Source: CAYTSA01 sp964440345 (GTDB taxonomy: Bacteria; Desulfobacterota; Desulfovibrionia; Desulfovibrionales; Desulfovibrionaceae). Taken from it: a stretch of 23,475 nucleotides of DNA. The stretch lies in assembly GCA_964440345.1 (NCBI GenBank), contig CAYTSA010000063.1, positions 1 through 23,475 of the forward strand. The letters are read 5' to 3'. Shown one piece after another: positions 1-6,181 of this stretch. The notes beneath the pieces are model-generated. The model did no database searches. It worked only from the letters and a program-made list of their open reading frames with translations, and had not been told where the DNA came from. The position numbers and the translations under genes were made by a program. The number at the start of each line of letters is the position of its first letter. Within the stretch, counting starts at the first letter, position 1.

Positions 1-75
1 GGCGGGTAGCTCAGCTGGGAGAGCATCGGCCTTACAAGCCGAGGGTCACAGGTTCGAGCCCTGTTCCGCCCACCA
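1..75 (+). tRNA. tRNA-Val (anticodon TAC), lacking its first base
   Basis: The cloverleaf can be read directly. The D stem is GCTC/GAGC, the anticodon stem is TCGGC/GCCGA around loop CTTACAA (anticodon TAC), and the T arm is ACAGG-TTCGAGC-CCTGT. The 3' acceptor strand TCCGCCC (65-71) is followed by A and an encoded CCA (73-75). Seven-base acceptor pairing needs one more G before position 1, so the gene begins one base outside the window. TAC reads GUA and related valine codons. It lies 10 bp upstream of tRNA-Asp and is probably co-transcribed with it. Confidence 0.96.
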
Positions 76-85
76 TTATGATAGC

Positions 86-162
<77 letters not shown>

Positions 163-170
163 GACAAATC

Positions 171-205
171 AAGGGGTTACACTTCATTGTGTAACCCCTT
201 TTTTT
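171..205 (+). terminator. Rho-independent terminator of the tRNA operon
   Basis: A perfect 12-bp stem, AAGGGGTTACAC paired with GTGTAACCCCTT, encloses a 6-nt loop (183-188) and runs directly into a T tract ending at 205. It starts 9 bases after the tRNA-Asp CCA, which fits termination of the tRNA transcript. Confidence 0.93.
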
Positions 206-538
206 ACAGGACCCAACAATCGGACACAAAAAATATTTTTGTACAGTTTTTCAGTTAGTTGTTAAGTGCGAAATCACACGACCTCCGGTTAAATGCAGAT
301 ATCGTACTGTTACTGTTAGAGAAAGTTTTGGGTCATGGGGGTTGTGGTGATTCTACAATGCTAAAATGCTTAGCCCCAAATGTAGACGAGCATCCTGGAC
401 ATGAAGGCTGCCACCCCATTAGTATCGATATGCAACTTGCCGTTCCCCCTACAAACAGGGAGGGCGAATGAATTTCTAGATTAATCCATTCTCTGGCTTG
501 ATCGTTTCACTAAACCTATACCCCAAGGACAATAAAAC
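206..538. other. Gene-poor stretch after the tRNA terminator
   Basis: I see no convincing gene here. One open frame (259-471, TTG start, 70 codons) encodes a protein with no family I recognise and has no clear ribosome binding site. The stretch opens with AT-rich sequence (about 228-262). Because recognisable broken genes follow immediately, this is most likely decayed DNA. Confidence 0.4.
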
Positions 539-754
539 GTGCCCACGAAAACAGACGTATGGAAAATTGAAAACGAGAGGCCTGTCCTCATCTCACGATG
601 CAAGCTAGACCTTGAGTCTCGTATTGAGAATTGGATTAAACATGATGTTTCCTTAATCAGTGAAGACTTGCTAATAATTGGCCAGCAAACCGTTTCACCC
701 CTGCCAGGTCGGCCGCTCATGCTACCAGCGACAACGACGGCGAGGGGCGTCTGA
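539..754 (+). pseudogene. N-terminal remnant of a NucS/DUF91-like nuclease-family protein
   Basis: The frame starts with GTG at 539, with AAGGA at 525-529 as a well-spaced ribosome binding site. It encodes 71 residues. The stretch DLESRIENWIKHDVSLISED followed by LLIIGQQ resembles the conserved start of DUF91/NucS-like PD-(D/E)xK proteins, which usually read 'LE.WI..DPSLL...LLIIGRQV', then GR and a catalytic D..ELK region. Here the frame loses similarity right after 'PGRP' (about 716) and stops, so the catalytic residues are absent. The downstream DNA in another frame resembles a GGDEF domain, so the remnant seems joined to a second broken gene. Family assignment is from memory and moderately sure. 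It is probably non-functional. Confidence 0.5.
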
Positions 755-950
755 CGGGAAGTGGAATTTTACAGCAGGTTTTGGACTTGATCCGTTGTAG
801 GGTTACTATAAGGGCATATCCGTTACTGTGAGCCAAGGTATTTCTTTTTTGGATTCCACTGATTCATACGAATCTTTATTGAAGAAAGCCGATGTCATGC
901 TTTACGAAGCAAAGACTAATGGTAGAAATTGTGTTTGTTGTATACAGTAG
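727..950 (+). pseudogene. Remnant of a GGDEF diguanylate cyclase domain, internally deleted and frameshifted
   Basis: Two short frames together recall a GGDEF domain. The first (from about 730) reads SDNDGEGRLTGSGILQQVLD and then LIR, like the 'ND.YGH..GD.IL..V..LI' helix. The second (801-950, ending in TAG) reads VTVSQGISFLDSTDSYESLL followed by KKADVMLYEAKTNGRN, matching the family's C-terminal 'VTVSIGI...LL..AD.ALY.AK..GRN' pattern. The roughly 60 residues that should lie between them, including the GGDEF signature, are missing, and the parts are in different frames. There is no start codon. This is a decayed c-di-GMP synthase fragment. The pattern match is strong, but the exact borders are uncertain. 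Confidence 0.68.
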
Positions 951-1220
951 TTGCCCCTCGACCAGTTCACGTACCCTGTCCAAGTCATCAAGTGGAGGCG
1001 TGTGCCGGTTTTCGCATTGTTCTGGGGGATATTGAGCGCATATCCCTAGAGATTCTTGTGCAGGTCAGTCAAAAAAGGTATTCTCAACAGAGGCTGTGAT
1101 AGGCAAGGATTGATCCACTGCATCAGAGTAATTCCATCAGCCTGAGCTGGTTCAGGAGCGAGCGTTGGCTCAACGCGAAAATGAGCTAATAAACTGAAAA
1201 TATGGACTTTCTGAAGGCTC
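951..1220. other. Non-coding or decayed stretch
   Basis: There is no complete gene. A short frame at 1141-1197 reads PELVQERALAQRENELIN and then stops. It looks like the end of a coiled-coil linker of a signalling protein, but it is too short to prove. The rest holds nothing I recognise. The minus-strand solute-binding protein gene ends at 1221. Confidence 0.35.
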
Positions 1221-2039
1221 CTAAGGACGGTCGCCAGGCATGTCCATTGTTTCCACTGGTGGTATGACGCCTTCTTTTTGCAGCTCGTGAAAACTATACA
1301 TCAGCCGCGTCAATACCTGGTCTGCATCGGGTAAAGCTTTTTTGCTCAAGTGGAAAAATACAGGCACTTTTGACCATTCCGTCAATGTAAACGCCTTGGC
1401 TTGGTCCAGCAGCGCCTCATTTTCGTTGATAAGAAGCGTGTTTAATCCTGCTTCAAAATTCAGGTCATAGAGCAGCGCATAATCTAAATCACGCTTGATC
1501 AGCACGGATATGGCCTGCTCAAAGGTATCCACCTCGTACAGTTCGACCTGGTTCGCCGGGTCGTCAAGCCATGTTTTAAAGCCGCCGTATCCGTAGCCGC
1601 GCATGACAACGATTCGTTTACCCTGCAAATCGTTGCGGTACTCTACAGGGGGCGAGTCTTTTAGTCCGTAGATGTTCAAATTTTCTGTATAGATGGGTTC
1701 TGAGCTTGTCAGGATAAGGTCTGGCTTGTCCAGCAAGGGATTCTTGACCAGCATGCTGAGGTCAACTGTGCCTTCAGCAATGCTCTGCATCAACCGTTTG
1801 GCGGGGAAGAGTTTGCCAATCCAGTTATAGCCGGCGTGATTTGCAATTTCGCCAAACATTTCAGGACGTTTGCCGCCAATTTCACCATGTGTGTCAAGCA
1901 TCCAGCCTGTGGGGAAAGGGGGACCGCTCAGGATCAACGTTCGATTTTGCGCTGCAAAGGCCCCAGGCGCCTGCATGCTAATGAAAAGCAGCAAGACCAA
2001 AAAGGCGGCAATAGTTTTCAGCGAGCGAGAATCAGGCAT
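1221..2039 (-). CDS. Periplasmic solute-binding protein, family 3-like (orphan)
   Basis: This encodes 272 residues from the ATG at 2039. The longer frame to 2075 adds 12 residues without a ribosome binding site, whereas GGAA sits 5 bases before the chosen ATG. The N-terminus is a signal peptide: basic SRSLK, a hydrophobic stretch and a likely cleavage after AFA. The rest has the layout of SBP_bac_3-type proteins: LILSGPPFPTGW, a 'GGKRPEMFGEIANHAGY' segment, 'AEGTVDLSML', 'LQGKRIVVMRGYGYG' and 'VLIKRDLDYALLYD'. Proteins of this type bind small solutes in the periplasm, for ABC uptake or as input to sensors. No permease or ATPase gene lies beside it, so the partner is unknown. It may have been recruited to signalling. 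The family is fairly sure; the ligand cannot be told. Confidence 0.85.
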   Translation of the reverse strand: MPDSRSLKTIAAFLVLLLFISMQAPGAFAAQNRTLILSGPPFPTGWMLDTHGEIGGKRPEMFGEIANHAGYNWIGKLFPAKRLMQSIAEGTVDLSMLVKNPLLDKPDLILTSSEPIYTENLNIYGLKDSPPVEYRNDLQGKRIVVMRGYGYGGFKTWLDDPANQVELYEVDTFEQAISVLIKRDLDYALLYDLNFEAGLNTLLINENEALLDQAKAFTLTEWSKVPVFFHLSKKALPDADQVLTRLMYSFHELQKEGVIPPVETMDMPGDRP

Positions 2040-2365
2040 GGCGGTTCCATTTGTAATGTAGAGATGAATGGTCATATTTACATACTAGATCACTACTATT
2101 GCATTTGTGTGACGCTCGACGCTCGTCTTCAGAATTGCAGCATCGCGCATTCCTTGGCGCACTGAACGGAAAAGAAAATTCATTCAGAATTTTATGCACT
2201 TATGAATAAAAGAAAGGCGGCCTTGCCCCCGCGTGAAGGACTGACTATACAAACTGTATACTCCGTTGGGGCTGTTGGATGCGACTCCGAAGCCCTTTGG
2301 GTAGGGATGCAACGGTTAGTTTCGGGCAGCTCGCAATGCTGTCATGCCGAACATGGGAGATATCT
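2040..2365. other. Divergent intergenic region between the solute-binding protein and lipoprotein genes
   Basis: About 325 bp without a supported gene; it must hold the promoters of two divergent genes. It contains an AT-rich patch (about 2180-2215) and a perfect inverted repeat at 2246-2260, listed separately. I cannot assign -10/-35 boxes with confidence. Frames on either strand here have no family resemblance. Confidence 0.5.
2246..2260. promoter_or_regulatory. Operator-like inverted repeat TATACA-AAC-TGTATA
   Basis: A perfect 6-bp inverted repeat with a 3-bp spacer lies between the divergent solute-binding protein and lipoprotein genes, 106 bp before the lipoprotein start. Size and symmetry suit a dimeric regulator, but no regulator can be named and a chance palindrome is possible. 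Confidence 0.35.
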
Positions 2366-2896
2366 ATGAAGCCCGTGATTGCCACTCTCGCCAAATTCCT
2401 TGTGGCCGGCAGCGCCTTTTTAGCCCTCATGGCGCTCTTGGGATGCGGCGTTCCAGATTCCTGGAAGTCCTTGCAAACTTTGGGCGAGACATGGCGCTTC
2501 CACGACATGCTCATGGGCAAGACCTTTCCAGAATATGCTGGCGTCCCATTCATTCCTGTGCTGGAGGAAAAGCTGAGCGCAGGCCACACGCGGCGTCACT
2601 ACGTGATCGAAAACGATGCGGACCAGTTCGGGCCAATACGTTGCAGCCGGATTGTCTATATATTCAGCAGGAATAACTATCTGAAGGACATCCGGGTCGA
2701 ATTCGACGGCACAGAACAGCTCCAGGAAACGCGTGAAGCGCTAAAAGAACTATTTGGCGCCCCCCAGCACTCCCACCGTCAGGGAGAAGAAAAATGGTAC
2801 TACAACACGCTATTGTTCTGCCTGCGCTATGACGAGCAAGCCTCGCCCGCAGGGACGCTTTCCATAACGTTAATGCTGCCGTGTCACGTTTCTTGA
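2366..2896 (+). CDS. Lipoprotein of unknown function
   Basis: This encodes 176 residues from ATG 2366, preceded by GGGAGA at 2355-2360. The frame is open further upstream, but the residues there (from 2279) lack coding character, and the chosen start gives a textbook lipoprotein signal: MKP, hydrophobic core, then lipobox LLGC with lipidation Cys27. The mature part is about 150 residues, with one central motif 'GPIRCSRIVYIFSRNNYLKD' and no family I recognise. A second Cys pair (in PIRCS and LLFCLRY) could form a disulfide. It is followed after 13 bp by another lipoprotein gene, so the two are probably one operon. Lipid attachment and export are well supported; the function is not known. Confidence 0.8.
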   Translation: MKPVIATLAKFLVAGSAFLALMALLGCGVPDSWKSLQTLGETWRFHDMLMGKTFPEYAGVPFIPVLEEKLSAGHTRRHYVIENDADQFGPIRCSRIVYIFSRNNYLKDIRVEFDGTEQLQETREALKELFGAPQHSHRQGEEKWYYNTLLFCLRYDEQASPAGTLSITLMLPCHVS

Positions 2897-2909
2897 ACAA
2901 GGAGGAGTC

Positions 2910-3371
2910 TTGCATCAAGACAGAAGAGCGCTGATAAGCTCTGGCGCAGAGCGAGGCGGGAAAAAACAAGAGACCGGCGCGCCCTTTCTGCTTCCTTTTC
3001 TCGTTGCAGTCTCGACCGTATTGCTCGCTGGCTGTCTGCAGCAGCCGCCGGAAGACGTTGGCCATTTTTACATGGATGCTGTTTTCAGGCGTAACCTCGT
3101 TGCTGTGGAGTACGTCTGTAAAGAGAAGCGAGAGGATGCAAGGCGGCGTATGGAGCAGCAGTTTGCCGTCGAAGAGGCTAAAGGCGTGGGCTGGGTAAAC
3201 ACCAAGGGCCTGAAGACGGAGCTGGTGGAGCACTCCGGAAACGGAGCCTTGTTGCATATGCACGGGGTTGTGGCCCTGCATTGGCGGCACGGTCGGGTGG
3301 ACAACGAAGCCGTCAATGCGCTATATTCATTGACTCGCAATTCGGCTGGCGCATGGCGCATTTGCTATTGA
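2910..3371 (+). CDS. Small lipoprotein of unknown function
   Basis: This encodes 153 residues from a TTG at 2910, with GGAGGAG at 2901-2907 just upstream; no ATG offers a better start. Residues about 25-42 form a hydrophobic segment ending in lipobox LLAGC (Cys42), so the mature protein has about 110 residues. The mature part begins QQPPEDVGHFYMDAVFRRNL and ends NALYSLTRNSAGAWRICY. This resembles the general outline of small NTF2-like or DUF4878-type lipoproteins, where a helix with 'F..A...D...' precedes a sheet ending in W.I, but I cannot confirm this. It is probably co-transcribed with the lipoprotein before it. Function unknown. Confidence 0.75.
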   Translation: MHQDRRALISSGAERGGKKQETGAPFLLPFLVAVSTVLLAGCLQQPPEDVGHFYMDAVFRRNLVAVEYVCKEKREDARRRMEQQFAVEEAKGVGWVNTKGLKTELVEHSGNGALLHMHGVVALHWRHGRVDNEAVNALYSLTRNSAGAWRICY

Positions 3372-3498
3372 TCCGGCGCAGGACCAGCCGCTCCTGATAG
3401 CTTTTTCCAGGCATTTGATCCTTTGCATTTTTTTGAAAAGACGTTACAAGTCCGTCATCAACATGCTTTCACGCCCAGTCACTCATAGAGGAGGTCAC

Positions 3499-4734
3499 AT
3501 GTTTACACGCATCATCGTCGCAGTTTCTTTGATCATCGCCTTTGCCGCAGCGCCTGTGCAGGCCGAGGACACTCCGTTCAGCACTTCTATTCTGGAGGGC
3601 ACCTGGCCTGGCTATGCTCTGGAAACTACTGGCGATAGCGCATTTACGTCGCCTTACGCCAGCAACGTTTTTCAATCTGACGGAGACCTTATTTCCGGCT
3701 CTTTTACCTACCCTGACGGAAATGGCGCCGATTTCAACGGCGGCGGTCTGGTGCTTTCTTCCACCGGCAAGGTCAGCGGCCGCTTCGCCATGACCTCCGG
3801 GCGCGAACTGTCAGTCAAAGACGGTAAGATGGCCGAAAACAAAGAAGCGTTCGCCTTGACCTACAGCTCGACTGACGGCGCCAAAGGGATATACTTCCTG
3901 CTGGAGCAGACCAGCGACTTTGAAGAAAAAGACTTCGAAGACGAATGGGTCATCATGGCTGTGGAGACCGACCAGGTGACGATCAAGCCCAAGTACTTGT
4001 GGGCCAAGGTAAAATTGAACGATGAAGGGGAATTTAAGGACGGCGAGTATGAGTACATGGAAAGCGACGCCGGAACCATTATCGACGGCGACCTGAACAT
4101 TACCACCGACGGCCGCGTGGTTGGCTCCCTGGAGATGTCCAACAACGTCACCTTGACCTTTACCGACGCCTACATGACAAACAACAACAAGACCATCGCC
4201 GGCATGCTCACCCACAGCGACGGCATGCACTCCAGCTTCCTCATGGTCAAGCGGGAAGACGGCCATGGCGACGGCGACCTGGACGGCAACTGGTTCAGCT
4301 ACTTTGCTGAAACCATGGGCGGCGCCAATTACACGCCCTACGGCACCTTTCGCATGGACGACAGCGAAGTGGAGAGCGTAACCCTTGTCTACCAGAACGG
4401 CTCCAGTATTTCCTTGAAAGACGGAGACTTTGACGTAGAAGACGACGGCGACGTATCCGGCGAATTCAAGGACGATAATGTAACGTACACCATCTACAAA
4501 GGCATTATGGACGACGATAAAGGCCTGATGGCCATCTTCTACTCCTCCTCCGACGGCCGTACCGGCTACGCCGTCATGGTCCGCGAATCCGACGACGTGG
4601 ACGATGATGATGACGATGACGACGACGGGGACAGCATCAGCGGCTGCAGCCTCTCGCCTAAAGCCGGTCTGGACTGCGCCTGGCTGCTCCTCATGGCTCT
4701 GCCCCTGGTCAGTTTCCTGCGCCGCCGGCAGTAA
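3499..4734 (+). CDS. Exported three-repeat beta protein with Asp tract and Cys-type C-terminal sorting signal
   Basis: This encodes 411 residues from ATG 3499, with AGAGGAGG at 3487-3494 as ribosome binding site; the frame upstream to 3415 is not needed. The signal peptide ends at about VQA22. Three tandem units follow, starting near LEGTW (32), FEDEW (about 146) and LDGNW (about 261). Each has an aromatic-rich first strand, a central 'G.F..DG / SLKDG' segment, 'GRVSG.F' or 'GDVSGEF', and a closing '.SS.DG..G.....V.'. Each unit should be an all-beta domain. A run of nine Asp precedes SISGCSLSPKAGLD, a hydrophobic segment and RRRQ at the end. This is the three-part layout (Gly-Cys-Ser, membrane helix, basic tail) of Cys-containing sorting signals such as the Myxo-, Synerg- and JDVT-CTERM classes. 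I infer surface anchoring after processing. The repeat family is unknown to me. Confidence 0.85.
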   Translation: MFTRIIVAVSLIIAFAAAPVQAEDTPFSTSILEGTWPGYALETTGDSAFTSPYASNVFQSDGDLISGSFTYPDGNGADFNGGGLVLSSTGKVSGRFAMTSGRELSVKDGKMAENKEAFALTYSSTDGAKGIYFLLEQTSDFEEKDFEDEWVIMAVETDQVTIKPKYLWAKVKLNDEGEFKDGEYEYMESDAGTIIDGDLNITTDGRVVGSLEMSNNVTLTFTDAYMTNNNKTIAGMLTHSDGMHSSFLMVKREDGHGDGDLDGNWFSYFAETMGGANYTPYGTFRMDDSEVESVTLVYQNGSSISLKDGDFDVEDDGDVSGEFKDDNVTYTIYKGIMDDDKGLMAIFYSSSDGRTGYAVMVRESDDVDDDDDDDDDGDSISGCSLSPKAGLDCAWLLLMALPLVSFLRRRQ

Positions 4735-4755
4735 TACTGGCTCTCTCTGACACAG

Positions 4756-4786
4756 AAAGCCCGGTCTCCAACGAGACCGGGCTTTT
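4756..4786 (+). terminator. Rho-independent terminator after the three-repeat protein gene
   Basis: The stem GCCCGGTCTC (4759-4768) pairs perfectly with GAGACCGGGC (4773-4782) around the loop CAAC. It is flanked by AAA upstream and TTTT downstream, 24 bp after the stop codon, and closes the lipoprotein/repeat-protein unit. Confidence 0.92.
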
Positions 4787-4812
4787 GTAGCTCTTCCTCT
4801 TAGCACATTTTC

Positions 4813-4827
4813 GCGTTGAGACAACGC
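4813..4827. repeat. Short perfect palindrome GCGTTG-AGA-CAACGC
   Basis: A 6-bp hairpin with a 3-nt loop lies just after the terminator. No T tract follows on either strand. Function is unclear; it lies in a 200-bp gap with several palindromes. Confidence 0.5.
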
Positions 4828-4901
4828 TTGCTCCTGCAGCAAATAACAATTGTTTCAGGAAAATGCGTAAGATATTTTAAACCTTTTCAATCTGAAAATG
4901 T

Positions 4902-4957
4902 TCTAAATAACGTTTGCTGCGAGTTGGATGAATAATTGCAGCAGACAGTTATTTAGA
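4902..4957. repeat. Long imperfect inverted repeat (19-bp stem, 17-nt loop)
   Basis: TCTAAATAAC (4902-4911) pairs perfectly with GTTATTTAGA (4948-4957), and GTTTGCTGC (4912-4920) pairs with GCAGCAGAC (4938-4946) with one G-U. A single bulged A is at 4947 and the loop is 4921-4937. No T run follows on either strand, so it is not a typical terminator. It sits 35 bp beyond the 3' end of the small minus-strand gene, where it could stabilise an mRNA end. Confidence 0.6.
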
Positions 4958-4991
4958 GATACAGACCCGAAGAGAAAAAATGAGAACCGAA

Positions 4992-5216
4992 TCAAAATAG
5001 AAAATTGCGCAACGACGCTGCAAACGACGCTGCAAACGACGCTGCAAACGACGTGCGCTCGACATCCAGCCCTGCCAGCTCCCTGCGAAATTGTTTGAGC
5101 GCTTTGTCGCGTCTGGCCTCGTCGCGGCGGTGCTTGCGGTAGGCGGACATGCGTTCCTTGTCCAACTGGGCCATATAGCGATTGTGCAGCAACTGCAGGC
5201 GTTCAATGCCGTGCAT
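4992..5216 (-). CDS. Small basic helical protein with an SFAA-repeat C-terminus
   Basis: This encodes 74 residues from the ATG at 5214-5216 (minus strand), with AAAGGGG about 9 bases upstream; the open frame extends to 5276 without a better site. The protein starts MHGIERLQLLHNRYMAQLDK and is rich in Arg, Lys, Glu and Gln up to about residue 55, suggesting one long helix or coiled coil. From 'VERT' on it changes to SFAA units repeated three times, encoded by a 12-bp tandem repeat, then ends LRNFLF. No family is recognised. It is a likely real gene by ribosome binding site and composition. The repeat seems to have extended its tail recently. Confidence 0.6.
   Translation of the reverse strand: MHGIERLQLLHNRYMAQLDKERMSAYRKHRRDEARRDKALKQFRRELAGLDVERTSFAASFAASFAASLRNFLF
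5011..5054. repeat. 12-bp tandem repeat inside the small basic protein gene
   Basis: Three exact copies of AACGACGCTGCA lie at 5011-5022, 5023-5034 and 5035-5046, followed by a partial copy AACGACGT (5047-5054). Because the unit is a multiple of three, copy-number change keeps the minus-strand frame and only adds or removes SFAA units. Confidence 0.95.
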
Positions 5217-5595
5217 GGCTTTACCCCTTTGTGTTCGCCCTATCTCCCTTGACCTGGCGTCGCTTCGGTACTTCATCTATTTTATACGCTCAAAGACGAT
5301 AGAGCACAAATTGAAAGATGTGATGCAACCCGGGCAAGAGAATGCGTTTGAATTCAAACATGTTGTGGCGAGAGTGCGTATATGCACAGTATGCCCAGCC
5401 GGGAAACGTTTCTGTAAGCGGATGTTGGCTGGCAGAGCGAAATCGCACGTATAGATATAATCTATTTCGCGCCCCTCGTATGTCGTATATGTACAAACAG
5501 TTTACCCCATCCACTTGATATGGTATGTGTTCTCGCCATTTACGCAGAGCGGGAGGGCCGCCCTGCGTTAGAGCAATTTAACATTGAGGAGAGCC
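5217..5595. other. Intergenic region with hairpins upstream of the XRE-cupin gene
   Basis: About 380 bp without a supported gene. Visible structures are a perfect hairpin ATAGAT-ATA-ATCTAT (5451-5465), flanked by GCGAAAT (5437-5443) and ATTTCGC (5464-5470), and a stem ACGCAG (5542-5547) with CTGCGT (5563-5568). The last is 28 bases before the XRE-cupin start codon, so it could be an operator or leader hairpin. It should also contain the promoters of the divergent flanking genes. Confidence 0.45.
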
Positions 5596-6156
5596 ATGAC
5601 CACACTGGAGAATCCTACAAAAGACATTGCCCAGCGGCTGGCAGGGCTGCGCGACGCCGTGGGCTTGAGCCCTGAAGAGCTGGCCGGCTCTGCAGGCGTG
5701 GACCCGGCTGACGTGCTGCAGTTTGAAAGCGGCGAGACTGAGATTCCTGTGAGCTACTTGTACAAAGTGGCCAAAATATGCCGCGTGGACCTGACAGAGC
5801 TGCTTACCGGCGGCCAGGCGCATCTGCACTCCTGGTCTGTGGTCCGCAAGGACGAAGGGTTGCGGGTGCAGCGGCGCAAGGAATACAGCTACCATTCTCT
5901 GGCCTACAGGTTTGTGAACCGCCAGATGGAGCCCTTTCTGGTGACTGTGGGGCCCAAGGACGAGGCGGACCTGAGCTTCAACACCCACTCCGGGCATGAG
6001 TTTATTTACGTACTGGAAGGGCGCCTGGAAGTCTTTCTGGGCGGCGACAAGGTGGTGCTGGAGCCGCACGACTCCTTGTATCTGGATTCGCGGACGCCCC
6101 ACGCCATGCGTTCGCTTGACGCCGGACCGGCACAATTTCTCGACGTGATAATCTAG
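5596..6156 (+). CDS. XRE-family transcriptional regulator with C-terminal cupin domain
   Basis: This encodes 186 residues from ATG 5596, with GAGGAGAG upstream; an in-frame ATG-less extension to 5584 is unlikely. Residues about 10-66 are a Cro/CI-type helix-turn-helix (IAQRLAGLRDAVGLSPEELA, then VLQFESGETEIP and VAKICRVDLTELL). Residues about 105-180 are a cupin with 'NTHSGHEFIYVLEGRLEV', where HxxHE-type metal ligands and the G strand motif are seen, and a second cupin motif 'PHDSLYLDSRTPHAM'. Proteins of this build bind DNA and sense a small effector in the cupin. The acyl-CoA synthetase gene begins 25 bp after it, so it probably controls its own operon in response to a substrate or product of that enzyme. 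Confidence 0.92.
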   Translation: MTTLENPTKDIAQRLAGLRDAVGLSPEELAGSAGVDPADVLQFESGETEIPVSYLYKVAKICRVDLTELLTGGQAHLHSWSVVRKDEGLRVQRRKEYSYHSLAYRFVNRQMEPFLVTVGPKDEADLSFNTHSGHEFIYVLEGRLEVFLGGDKVVLEPHDSLYLDSRTPHAMRSLDAGPAQFLDVII

Positions 6157-6181
6157 CCCGGCGCCGGGCAAGGAGAGCGCT

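Noticed and set aside
206..1220. Attachment site copy of the tRNA-Asp or tRNA-Val 3' end
   Set aside because: No second copy of the T-arm/acceptor end was found by eye in this stretch.
3811..4842. A 343-codon minus-strand frame opposite the three-repeat protein
   Set aside because: Val/His-rich shadow running through the terminator; no ribosome binding site or family.
5011..5054. Regularly repeated units that might be a CRISPR array
   Set aside because: The 12-bp units are directly adjacent without spacers and lie in a coding frame; this is a simple tandem repeat.
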